From Thermogutta terrifontis (GTDB lineage Bacteria > Planctomycetota > Planctomycetia > Pirellulales > Thermoguttaceae), in NCBI RefSeq assembly GCF_002277955.1, contig NZ_CP018477.1, positions 1,116,001 to 1,180,000 of the forward strand: a stretch of 64,000 nucleotides of DNA. Direction: 5' to 3'. Below, piece after piece: positions 48,087-57,900 of the stretch; within the stretch, counting starts at the first letter, position 1, and every line of letters starts with the position of its first letter. A program made the position numbers and the translations under genes. The notes under the pieces were generated by a model. That model saw only the letters and a list, made by a program, of their open reading frames with translations. It was not told the DNA's origin and ran no database searches.

Positions 48087-49115
48087 ATGAGTGAACAAAA
48101 AGCTCTTGAACAGCTTACGGACGCATATATTAAGATCACAAACGAGCTCTCCAAGGTGATTGTCGGGCAGAAAGACGTTATTGAACAGCTCATTATCGGT
48201 CTGTTTTCTCGAGGTCACTGCCTTTTAGTGGGGGTTCCGGGGCTGGCAAAAACGTTGATGATTCGGACGCTAGCTTCGTGTTTGTCACTGAAATTCAGCA
48301 GAATTCAGTTTACACCCGACTTAATGCCCGCCGATATTACGGGAACCGAGGTGATTCAGGAAGATAAAGCGACCGGGCGACGTGAATTGCGATTTCTGCC
48401 CGGTCCTATCTTCGCGAATATTGTGCTGGCCGATGAGATCAATCGCACGCCCCCGAAAACGCAGGCCGCCTTGCTGGAAGCCATGCAGGAACAGCAGGTC
48501 ACCGTGGGTGGACAGCGGCACGTTCTGGATCCGCCGTTTTACGTGCTGGCCACTCAAAATCCAATTGAACAGGAAGGGACGTATCCCCTTCCAGAAGCGC
48601 AATTGGATCGTTTTATGTTAGAAATACTTATTGATTATCCTGACGAAAACGAAGAGTTGGATATTGTATTGAGAACGACGAGTGACACAGAGACGCGTGT
48701 GGAGCCAGTACTCGATGCCCGACAGGTTTTAGAAATTCAGCGATTGGTGCGGCGGGTGGCGATTCCAGAGCACGTTGCTCGATATGCCGTGCGGCTGGCA
48801 CGGTGGACGAGGCCGTCATTTGAGGAGGCCCCCGAGTTCATCAGAGATTACGTGACGTGGGGGGCCGGTCCGCGGGCGGCGCAGTGCCTTGTGATGGCCG
48901 GAAAGGCGCGTGCGGCACTGCACGGACGGGCCGCGGTATCGCTGGAGGATGTGGAGGCGGTGGCCCCTCCGGTTCTGCGACATCGGTTGGTGCTTAACTT
49001 TAATGCTGAGGCGGACGGGATTAAGTCTGACGACTTAATCAAGCGTCTGCTGCGTTCTGTTCCACGCCCTGAAGATGAATTGGTGAATCGTGGCATACTC
49101 CCCAAAGTTTCTTGA
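48087..49115 (+). CDS. MoxR-family AAA+ ATPase
   Basis: This 342-residue MoxR ATPase has Walker A GVPGLAKT (49-56), Walker B VLADEINRTPPKTQAALLEA and sensor-1 LATQNPIEQEGTYPLPEAQL. MoxR proteins act as chaperones for proteins with von Willebrand A domains, often encoded alongside. Start: ATG at 48087 with AAGGAT upstream; the frame continues upstream inside the GH5 gene and is not coding there. The DUF58 gene overlaps its end by 26 bases. Confidence 0.93.
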   Translation: MSEQKALEQLTDAYIKITNELSKVIVGQKDVIEQLIIGLFSRGHCLLVGVPGLAKTLMIRTLASCLSLKFSRIQFTPDLMPADITGTEVIQEDKATGRRELRFLPGPIFANIVLADEINRTPPKTQAALLEAMQEQQVTVGGQRHVLDPPFYVLATQNPIEQEGTYPLPEAQLDRFMLEILIDYPDENEELDIVLRTTSDTETRVEPVLDARQVLEIQRLVRRVAIPEHVARYAVRLARWTRPSFEEAPEFIRDYVTWGAGPRAAQCLVMAGKARAALHGRAAVSLEDVEAVAPPVLRHRLVLNFNAEADGIKSDDLIKRLLRSVPRPEDELVNRGILPKVS

Positions 49116-49995
49116 CCCGCAGGTGCTGTCGAGTATAAGCGGATTGTCCCTGCGCGCCCGCGCGGTGGTGGAGGGAACGGTGACGGGCATGCATCGCAGT
49201 CCGTTTCATGGTTTTTCGGTGGAATTTGCAGAACATCGGGAATATAGCCCTGGGGACGACCTGCGTTATTTGGACTGGAAAGTATTTGGAAAGACAGACA
49301 GGTTTTACATCAAGCGCTTTGAACAGGAAACCAATTTATCCTGCATGATTTTAGTTGATGCGAGCGCAAGCATGGGTTTTAAGAGCCATGAGGCCCCGCT
49401 CAGCAAGTGGGAGTATGCCCAGTGCACTGCGGCAGCGCTAGCCTACGTCGTGCTTGCCCAGCAGGACCGCGTGGGTCTCGGGGTCTTTGCAGAGGAGTAT
49501 CGAGTATTCGCACGGCCAGAGGCAGGTGGGGGACAATGGCAGCAGCTCGTTCAACTCTTGGAGAAAGAATCGCCGGCCGGTACGACGGCGATCGGAACAG
49601 TCCTTCATGAGGCGGCCGAACGCCTGACGCGACGGGGTGTCATTGTCATCGTGGGCGATTTTCTCGTGGATTTGAATCAGTTGGAACGGGGCTTGAAATA
49701 TATCAGTTACGCGAATCACGAGGCTATTGTGTTCCATATCCTTGATGATCAGGAAATCTCCTTCGATCTGCAACATCCGGTGTTACTGCGCGGGTTGGAG
49801 ATTTCTAAGAGTGTGGCGGTCGATCCGCGTCTCCTTCGTCACGCATACCGGCGGTGCCTGGAGCAATATTTGCGGAATATCCAAAGGATTTGCCATGGTC
49901 TAAAAGTGGACTATGTGAGGGCAACGACTCGGGAAAAACTTGATCATGTGCTACGAGAGTATCTGGCCTTCCGAAGGAAAATCAAGATCATTTAA
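49090..49995 (+). CDS. DUF58 / VWA-like protein
   Basis: This 301-residue DUF58 protein has the family core FAEHREYSPGDDLRYLDWKV (47-66) and a metal-ion-dependent adhesion motif DASAS (90-94). It is translated from GTG at 49090, overlapping the MoxR gene. MoxR plus DUF58 is a common pair whose substrates are other VWA proteins, here the two following genes. Confidence 0.9.
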   Translation: MAYSPKFLDPQVLSSISGLSLRARAVVEGTVTGMHRSPFHGFSVEFAEHREYSPGDDLRYLDWKVFGKTDRFYIKRFEQETNLSCMILVDASASMGFKSHEAPLSKWEYAQCTAAALAYVVLAQQDRVGLGVFAEEYRVFARPEAGGGQWQQLVQLLEKESPAGTTAIGTVLHEAAERLTRRGVIVIVGDFLVDLNQLERGLKYISYANHEAIVFHILDDQEISFDLQHPVLLRGLEISKSVAVDPRLLRHAYRRCLEQYLRNIQRICHGLKVDYVRATTREKLDHVLREYLAFRRKIKII

Positions 49996-50037
49996 CGAAC
50001 ATGCGATTGTGTCGCGGGAATTGCAGCAATCACCGTG

Positions 50038-52245
50038 ATGGATAAAGCGGAACTGTTCGTCCTCAGCCTTTCATTCCTGGATCCAGCAATTTTGCTGGGA
50101 TTGCCCGCCGTCATTATTCCGATTGTCATCCATCTGTGGAATCGCCGAAAACATGTGGAGATGAACTGGGCGGCCATGGAATTCGTGCTGGCCGCTCTGG
50201 CTATCGAAAGACGGCGGATATTGTTGAGGGAGTATTTATTGCTTTTACTGCGGATGGTCGCCATTGCGCTGCTCATTGTGGCGGCTGCCCGGCCCATTGT
50301 GGAGTCTCCGGCTGTGGCCATGGGATATCGGGCGGCCACAGGCTGGATATTTGTCGTCGATGACTCGCTGTCTATGTGCCAGTCGAGTCAAGGGAAGTCG
50401 TGTTTCGACCGGGCCAAGGATGTGATCACCAGTATCGTTAAGAACGCCGGACCAGCGGATGCGTTCTGCTTGTTAAAGGCAGCCCAACCTCCGACATGGG
50501 AGGTGGAGCTGGCAATCAGTGACCGACAATCCTTCCTGCAAATTGTCGATCAACTAAAGTGCCGGCATACTCGCAATGATTGGCTGGCGTGTTTGGAAAC
50601 GGTTCTCGTTCGAACGCAGCGTCTCCGCGAGGAATATCCGCAGCTTACGCGTTGCGTGGTTGTGATTATTACAGATGGTCAGCGAGAGCCCTGGGATGAG
50701 GCAATTGGGCGTCAGGGATCAGCGCTTTCCAGCACCGCCGAGGAACTGGTTCGGCAGGCGGAACTCGTTGTCTGTCGTGTTGCGGGGGATCAGGGAAGTA
50801 ATGCGGCGATCACGCGGCTGGAGGCTTCACCGCTGGTATGCTCGCGGAATGAAGAGACGGTCATTGCAGGACAAGTCACTATTTTTGGGAGTATAAAGGA
50901 AATACCGGCAACAGTAGAATGGTTCATAGATGGTGTTAAAATTGGCGAATCACGGGTGGAATGGAACTCTCCCGATAATGGGATGTTTATTTGGTCCTAC
51001 CGGGCGTCCAGACCCGGGGATCATGTGATTGAGGCAGTTATTCCTGACGATCAGCTTGCGATTGATAATCGTCGGGGCGTGGTTGTTTCGGTCCGCAATC
51101 AGGTGCGGGTGTTGTGTATTGATGGTCGATATTCCCCAATACCCTTCCAGGGAGCAAGTGATTATGTTCGGCTTGCACTGACCCCGGAATCATCGGCCCA
51201 AGAAACCGGGCCGATAGAAGTTCACGTAATTCCTGAATCGCGGCTTCTTGAGTCAGATATTACTCGTTTTGACATGGTCGTCCTGTGCGATGTAGCTCAG
51301 ATAACACCGGGTGAGATCGAGCTCCTCGCGGATTTTCTCCGCCTCGGCGGTGGATTGGTGGTTTTTACCGGCCCGCGGGTTCAAACAGCCGCGTACAACC
51401 GGACGGGCGAATTAGAGCACACAAAAGAACCGTTCCTCCCGGGGCGATTGGAAGAAATAGTCAATAAGCCGAATATAACAACTGGTCCCATAGATGCTCG
51501 TCATGCCATCACGCGGATTTTCGCAGGATGGGAAGGGAGCGGACTGACACGGATTCCCGTGCGGAATTACTTGCGGTTTCAGCCGACCAATTCCATTCCA
51601 TGCCAAATAGTAGCGCGATATTCCAGCGAGGATCCATTCATTATTGCGTGGGAATATGGCATGGGTCGGGGAGTTCTGATTACCACCTCAGCCGATACGA
51701 GCTGGACGTCGCTCCCACTCTGGCCGATCTGGGTACCTCTTATTCAAGAGATAAAAGCATGGACTTTATCGGGCGGACTTTCCGGAAGAACTTTGGTCTG
51801 CGGCCAACCGCTGAGCTTGTCCATGGCGATGCGGAGTGCACGCGAGGCGCCGCGCATCCGGCTCACTGACTCACAGGGAAAGACCTGGCGCGAGCCGGCT
51901 GAGCTTGTCGACGGGACCTGGCAATGGAAATACACACAGACCGACTGGTCGGGTGTCTATAAGGCCGAAATTGATAGTGGTAGCCAGGAGTCACGTGGGG
52001 TGGCTTTATTCTCTGTAAATAGCCCTTTGGAGGAGTCCGACCTCAGGTGGGAGGGTTGGGAGGAGGCGCTGAAGGACGGCCTTCGTGGGGCACATACGAT
52101 CTCTGCGGAGCTTGTAAGTCAAATCCTCGAAAGCCCGAGTCAGGCCGGTGGTACGTCGGGTAACACGCTTTCCCGGTTGCTTTTGCTCTGCCTTCTTGCG
52201 CTTATACTGGTAGAAATAGTCATCGCTCATATAGGGAAACAGTAG
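50038..52245 (+). CDS. BatA-type VWA membrane protein
   Basis: This 735-residue protein starts with the BatA domain (SFLDPAILLGLPAVIIPIVI, HLWNRRK). It has two N-terminal helices and a VWA segment with DDSLS (108-112). The middle has an extracytoplasmic immunoglobulin-like region and a GATase1-like segment (RVLCIDGRYSP, MVVLCDVAQITPGEIELLAD). A last helix ends the protein (LLLLCLLALILVEIVI). It fits the VWA client of the MoxR/DUF58 pair. GTG 50035 and ATG 50038 are both possible starts. Confidence 0.85.
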   Translation: MDKAELFVLSLSFLDPAILLGLPAVIIPIVIHLWNRRKHVEMNWAAMEFVLAALAIERRRILLREYLLLLLRMVAIALLIVAAARPIVESPAVAMGYRAATGWIFVVDDSLSMCQSSQGKSCFDRAKDVITSIVKNAGPADAFCLLKAAQPPTWEVELAISDRQSFLQIVDQLKCRHTRNDWLACLETVLVRTQRLREEYPQLTRCVVVIITDGQREPWDEAIGRQGSALSSTAEELVRQAELVVCRVAGDQGSNAAITRLEASPLVCSRNEETVIAGQVTIFGSIKEIPATVEWFIDGVKIGESRVEWNSPDNGMFIWSYRASRPGDHVIEAVIPDDQLAIDNRRGVVVSVRNQVRVLCIDGRYSPIPFQGASDYVRLALTPESSAQETGPIEVHVIPESRLLESDITRFDMVVLCDVAQITPGEIELLADFLRLGGGLVVFTGPRVQTAAYNRTGELEHTKEPFLPGRLEEIVNKPNITTGPIDARHAITRIFAGWEGSGLTRIPVRNYLRFQPTNSIPCQIVARYSSEDPFIIAWEYGMGRGVLITTSADTSWTSLPLWPIWVPLIQEIKAWTLSGGLSGRTLVCGQPLSLSMAMRSAREAPRIRLTDSQGKTWREPAELVDGTWQWKYTQTDWSGVYKAEIDSGSQESRGVALFSVNSPLEESDLRWEGWEEALKDGLRGAHTISAELVSQILESPSQAGGTSGNTLSRLLLLCLLALILVEIVIAHIGKQ

Positions 52246-52246
52246 T

Positions 52247-52387
52247 ATGGCGAAGAAAATAATAGACGAATGTACAAATATCTGTATGTATCACACACAT
52301 CGAGGCGAGATTGGTGGGGTTCACAATGCGACTGGGCTGCGAGTCAAGGCTGGTGGGGAGATGGGGCATGTGCCAAACGATAATTGA
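52247..52387 (+). CDS. Possible 46-residue protein, low support
   Basis: This short open frame begins MAKKIIDECTNICMYHTHRG one base after the VWA stop, with AGGGAAA upstream. No family is recognised. It may only be spacer sequence in the 195-base gap before the next VWA gene. Confidence 0.2.
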   Translation: MAKKIIDECTNICMYHTHRGEIGGVHNATGLRVKAGGEMGHVPNDN

Positions 52388-52440
52388 GACTCCAGCAACG
52401 ACATGACGCACACAGGTCGCGGATATTATAGTCGTGAACG

Positions 52441-54762
52441 ATGAGGCAACTAATCCAGTGGATGATCGGTGAAAAAGTTGTCCGTGACGACGGGTACGTG
52501 TACGAGATCGCCGGAGGGTGGCCGTGGCCGGTCTGGGTGACCGTAATTGTCGTGGTGTTATGTTTGGCCTTTTTCTGGGGATGGTACTATCGGCGTACTA
52601 TCGATCTTGCGAAATATCAAAGAATTATTCTCGTTTTACTTCGCGCAGGCGTTACTCTTGCAATCATAGCAATGCTCGCGCAGTGGGTTGTTATTCCCCA
52701 GCGGACGAGTCGGCCGCTCATTGGGATCGTTCTCGATGATTCGATGAGCATGTCTGTGGAAGACGAAACGGTCGGGACAACCGCGGCTGCGGCGAAGTCG
52801 GCATCCGATAGAGAAAAAAGCACGCGATCCCGCTGGGCGGCTGCTATCGATGCCGTGACAAGCAGGGAACGCGGCCTTTTACACCGTCTGGCCGACCAAT
52901 ATCGTGTGCGAGTGTATTTCCTTAATGATGTACCAATTGATGGAAAGAGTGCTGATGAGGTGGCGAACCGATTAAAAGACGCGCGCCCGCAGCGACTTTC
53001 AACTCCCCTGGGCCGGAGTATTCTTCAGGTCTTGGATAGGCTACGGGGGGCGCCGCCCGCAGCGTTGGTTGTGTTTACAGACGGCGTGAATAACGAGGGG
53101 CCATCGCTAGCTGACGCTGCCGAAGAAGCAGCCCGGCAGTTTATTCCGGTCTTTTTCGTGGCTTTAGGGGCAGAGGGGCGACGGCCGGATGTGTTGATCG
53201 AAAATTGGCTGATGGAAGAACGGGTATTTGCTGGGGACAAGGTAGTATTGCGGGCGGACATTGTAACAAAACACGTGCGGGACAAGCAGGTGTATGTTCG
53301 CCTGGTGGATGAATCGAATAAAAATGTGTTTATGGAGAAAAAAGTGGATGTCACCGAAACCGGGCGCCAGGAGGTGACTATGGCATTTCAGCCACCAAGA
53401 GTGGGCGAAATCGTGTTGCGACTGGAATGTCAGCCGGTCAGTGGTGAGGTGGCACTGGAAAATAACTCTCAAACGAAGATACTGTGGGTGGAAAAACGTG
53501 CGATCAGAGTGTTACTCATTGGCAATACACCGGGATTTGAATATCGCTTTTTGCAGAATTGTCTGGGCCGGGAAAGCAGTATCACGCTGCGATCGGTTCT
53601 TCTCTCGGCCGATCCGGAGTTGGAGGAAGACTTGGACAATGGACTATGGCTTATTCGCGGGGCGCGGGAGGAAGTGTGGACCCAGGACGTGATCATTTTA
53701 GTGGACCTGCCCGCGGCAGTTTTTCCGCCGCGGGTTTGGGAGGATTTGGCGGGGTTTGTGGACCGGAATGAGAAACCGGGCGGGCTCGTGGTGATTGCCG
53801 GCCCGAATTGGCGATGGGAAGCATCGGCGTCGACGCCGCTCGCCCGAGTTCTGCCGATTAGCTCGGGAAGCTCGGTCGTGGACATTGTCGCGGATTCGGC
53901 AAGTCGCGTGATGCCTACGGATGATGGTTGGCGAGTCCCGTGGTTTCTTCTGGGGACGACACTGGAGGACTCGCGGCAGATATGGTCACGCTTGCCCGGG
54001 ATTTATTGCTTTCACGACATTAAAGATATAAAACCAGGGGCGAGAATCCTCGCGACAGTGGAGAAAAACCAAAGGCAGTACCCTGTGTGTATTTTTTCGT
54101 ATGTGGGTAGAGGACGAGTGCTTTTTCACGCAATGGATGAAACCTGGCGGTGGCGAAAAGTTAATAATTTGATGTGGTATCGCCAGTTCTGGATAGAATT
54201 AATACGGTGTATGGCACGATCGAAACTGGAGACAGGCGGAGGAGCAATTTTAAGCACGGATCGAAAAACGTACTCACCGGGTGATCCGGTGTGGATCACG
54301 TTACAAGGAGTAATCGGTCAGAGTGACCTTGGTGGAGAGGTCACGGTGTGGCTGGGACAGGATGGAAGATCGCGGCGCCAAATAACACTTCAACGCCGAT
54401 CTCCGGAGGCAAATACGTTTCAAACGGTCCTGCATGATCTGACGCCCGGGCAGTATGTGGCGTGGTTGGCTGGGGAACGGGAGTCGGTGCGGACAAGCTT
54501 TACAGTGTTGCCCCCAAAAAAAGAGATGCAACAGACCGATGTCGCCTGGGAAGAAATGGCAGCCGCAGCCAAGCGGACCGGCGGCGCCGTGTATCGAGTC
54601 GGGCAGATCGATCGTCTGATACATAGTTTGCCTGCGGGCAAAGCCAGCCCCGTGGAGATTCTGCCGCCGATCACTTTATGGAATCAGCCGCTGATACTCG
54701 CTTTTATAGTCGGAATGCTCACGATAGAGTGGGCTTTACGCAAAATGTGGGGCCTGATGTAA
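52441..54762 (+). CDS. Second VWA membrane protein
   Basis: This 773-residue protein has two N-terminal helices (about 30-48, 61-84), a VWA domain with DDSMS (99-103), a beta-rich region, and a GATase1-like segment (VLLIGNTPGFEYRFLQNCLG, DVIILVDLPAAVFPPRVWED). A final helix follows (LILAFIVGMLTIEWAL). The arrangement mirrors the preceding gene, so the two are probably distant paralogues that form a pair, like BatA/BatB. Confidence 0.8.
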   Translation: MRQLIQWMIGEKVVRDDGYVYEIAGGWPWPVWVTVIVVVLCLAFFWGWYYRRTIDLAKYQRIILVLLRAGVTLAIIAMLAQWVVIPQRTSRPLIGIVLDDSMSMSVEDETVGTTAAAAKSASDREKSTRSRWAAAIDAVTSRERGLLHRLADQYRVRVYFLNDVPIDGKSADEVANRLKDARPQRLSTPLGRSILQVLDRLRGAPPAALVVFTDGVNNEGPSLADAAEEAARQFIPVFFVALGAEGRRPDVLIENWLMEERVFAGDKVVLRADIVTKHVRDKQVYVRLVDESNKNVFMEKKVDVTETGRQEVTMAFQPPRVGEIVLRLECQPVSGEVALENNSQTKILWVEKRAIRVLLIGNTPGFEYRFLQNCLGRESSITLRSVLLSADPELEEDLDNGLWLIRGAREEVWTQDVIILVDLPAAVFPPRVWEDLAGFVDRNEKPGGLVVIAGPNWRWEASASTPLARVLPISSGSSVVDIVADSASRVMPTDDGWRVPWFLLGTTLEDSRQIWSRLPGIYCFHDIKDIKPGARILATVEKNQRQYPVCIFSYVGRGRVLFHAMDETWRWRKVNNLMWYRQFWIELIRCMARSKLETGGGAILSTDRKTYSPGDPVWITLQGVIGQSDLGGEVTVWLGQDGRSRRQITLQRRSPEANTFQTVLHDLTPGQYVAWLAGERESVRTSFTVLPPKKEMQQTDVAWEEMAAAAKRTGGAVYRVGQIDRLIHSLPAGKASPVEILPPITLWNQPLILAFIVGMLTIEWALRKMWGLM

Positions 54763-54863
54763 ATGTCATTTATAACATTCATGTTCGTTGGTCTTTCAAA
54801 GTGTTTGACAGAACGTGTCTCATAGGCAGGGTAAATCAGGAGGTGTGGTGAGGTCACAACACG

Positions 54864-54980
54864 ATGGGGAATTTAATGGAAAGCATTGAAGGGCCTCGGC
54901 GTGCCGCTCGCGATTGCGAGATCCGTGCCGTGGAGAAAAAGCAGTTGAATTATGAAGTACGGATTTATTCAAGTTATTAA
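54864..54980 (+). CDS. Possible 38-residue leader ORF, low support
   Basis: The frame begins MGNLMESIEGPRRAARDCEI and ends 29 bases inside the next gene. AGGAGGTG lies about 20 bases upstream, too far for a normal site. It could couple translation of the 1253-residue protein. Confidence 0.15.
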   Translation: MGNLMESIEGPRRAARDCEIRAVEKKQLNYEVRIYSSY

Positions 54981-57900
54981 CGATCTTGAAAATCGGTTGT
55001 ACCGGCGGCTGTCACTGGCGGCTGTTGGCCGGGCAGGGCTCGTCGTCTGCGTAGCTGTCATAGTGTTATGCGGGATGGATTATGTTCTGCGAATAAATGA
55101 TAAGGGGCTGCGTGTCATCATCACTGGGGTGACGGGGCTGGTCATAGTTGCTAGTTATTTTAGATTTATTCATCCTGTTTTCCGCCTGCGGATTAATGGT
55201 GTGATGGTCGCGCGTTGGCTGGAGCAGGTGGACGAGCGGTGGCGGGGGCGTCTGGCTGCGGCCTGGGAGTTCGCTCACCTCCCCGGTGATGATCCACGAT
55301 GGGGTTCGCCAGAATTACGATCCCGCCTGATGAGTGAAGTAGAGACTTATTCCACGGAAATTAGCTCTCTCTGCCGTCGTTTAAAGGGGCCAGGTTTGGT
55401 CGCCTTCTATTTGTGGTTAGTGACATTAGGCGGGATTGGTTGTGGTCTGATCGTTCAGCCGGTGGTGTTTGCCACGGCACTTATTCGACTGTTCAATCCA
55501 TTTTCTGATCTCACGTGGCCACAGAGAACATATCTCAAAGTCCTCAACTATCCGGAGGTCGTCTCCCGGGGAGGGCAGTTTGTGATAGAAGTGGCCACAG
55601 AACGTGGGCTGACGCCCGAAGATGTGTGGATTGCATTTCGCGACGCCGAAGGTACCGAGCGAGCGGCTGTCATCCGGTTCCCCATGGTGCGTCGAGGCAA
55701 TCGCTTTTATTTTCAGCGCGACCAGGTGCGATCGGATTTTGAGTTTCGGATCTGGGGTGGGGATGATTCCTCGCACCCGTGGCGGCTTGTGCGAGTCGTT
55801 GAGCCACCGCGTTTGACTTCACTGGCGGTGGAGTTGGAACCGCCGGCCTACACCGGTTGGAAAGCGGAGGTGAGTGATGGGCCGATCCGAGCCGTGGCCG
55901 GTACGCGAGTCAGTCTGCGTGGCATGGCAGATCGGGCGTTGCGACGGGTGTGGATCGTGCAGGAGCCAGGCGGAAAGTTGGCTGCTGAACTTGCCGATGA
56001 TCGTCGCACCTTCCGGTTTCCTCCTAGATCCAGCACGGCCCAATCTCAGATCATCGAGTGGAAGCTAGAAACTTCGGGCCGGTACAGCGTTCATCTCCAA
56101 GCCGAAGATGGCACGCTGTCGGTCGGTGACCCCGAATGGGAGATTCGCGTTATTCCTGACCTTCCCCCGGTCGTGGCAGTGCAACCACAGGTGCCTTTTC
56201 TGCTGGCGACACGGGCTGGCCGGTTGCCTTTGCGAATTTCTGCCAGAGATGACCTGGCGCTGAAACGGGTGACGATCGACCTCCGCAACGACTCGTGGCA
56301 TCACAGCGTGGCGGTACTCGAAGGGCCGGAACCCTCTCCCAAGCCCCGAGGAAGAATGTCCGACGTGGAATCCTGGGGGGAGATCATCGATCGCGATTTG
56401 TGGCTGGATCTGGCACAAATGGAAGGAATATCAGAAGGGACGCTGACGGCCACGGCCGTTGCCGAGGATTATCATCAGCAAACATCCTCAAGTAGTCCGC
56501 TCACTATTGAGGTAGTTACTCAGGATATATTCAGGGATCGTATGCTCACGGAGTGTGAGAAACTCTATGATCGGATAAGCGATATCTACAATATTCAGTC
56601 TCGTATCAATCAAGAGTGGCGCGATTTATGGGCATCTGTTATCAAGAATAACGATATTCGTCAGAATTTTGGCGAACGCATCTATGCGCTTGACCTTCTG
56701 CAAACGCAGGTGTGCCAGGATATTGGCAATCAGCCGAATGGAGTGTTGCCGCGGTTACGGGGGATTATAATCCTGCTTCGTAGTAATTATTCCGATCTGG
56801 GCGAATGGTCAGGCCTTGTGGAAGCAGAAAACCGACTTCGTACAAGTTTTGAAAAAGAGGCAATTTCCCTGCAGGCCGACTGTGGGACTGTTGCCCGATG
56901 GGCGCAGCAAATGAGTGGTAAGCAGGATGCCGGTGCGAGTGTGGCGAATGACATAGAACGAATAAGAAACGTTGCAGAGAAAGTTAAGCAGGAGCAGATA
57001 GGCTGGCAAAACGCGCTGCAGGACGTTCTCGAACTATTGGCCAGGTTTAAAGGGCGAAATTCGTTGCGGAGACAGTTGGAAGTCATACTGCTGAGACAAA
57101 AAGCACTCAATGAGAATACTCAAAAAGTGGGTGGTGAGACCGTGGGCAAGTCGCTGCAGGAACTGCCGCTGGACGCGCGCCAACGGTTGGAAGAACTGGC
57201 TCGCGAGGAAAGTTTTGTCGCCGCGGATCTGGAGACGCTGCTGGCTCGGTTCAGTCGAAACAACGGCGCATCACTTCAAAAGACTGAGACCGGCGGGGAA
57301 GATAAGAGGGCAGATCAAAATGGAGCGGCGGGAGGGGAGGAGTTGACATCGGCCCATGAAATGGTGGTTACACCCGAAGACAGTGTGGTCGCGCGGGCGG
57401 TGGCTTTGGCGGTTCAGAGCGGACTCGTGGGATTGGTACGCGATTCGGCCGAGGCGATCGGGCAAAACCGGGTCAGCGAGGCGGTCGAATATCAAAAAAG
57501 GGTGATCACTATCTTAGAAGAGATGCTCAAGATTCTGCAGGGGAATAAAGATGAGCAGCACATAAATATTGAAAGGTGGCAGGAATTGGCTCAGGCAATT
57601 GAAGGATTGAAGGACGGTCAGCGCTTACTGGTTGAGGAATTCGAGCGGCGGTGGCAGGAGATTGCCCAGCCAGACGGAGAGGCGGAGTTTGCCGAGAGAC
57701 AGGCAAAGGTTCTTTCTGCAATGGAAGAGCTCATCCAGCAAATTCCTTCGCCGGAGGGAGATTCTCTCCGCAATATGCTCGCGAAAGGAGCAAGAGAGAT
57801 GAAAGCCGCACAGGAGGCGGCTTCGGCCAGGGATCGAAAAAGCTCCCTGGAGCACGGAAGGAATGCGCTGACGGAGTTGGACCGGGCGCTTCGAGAGTTA

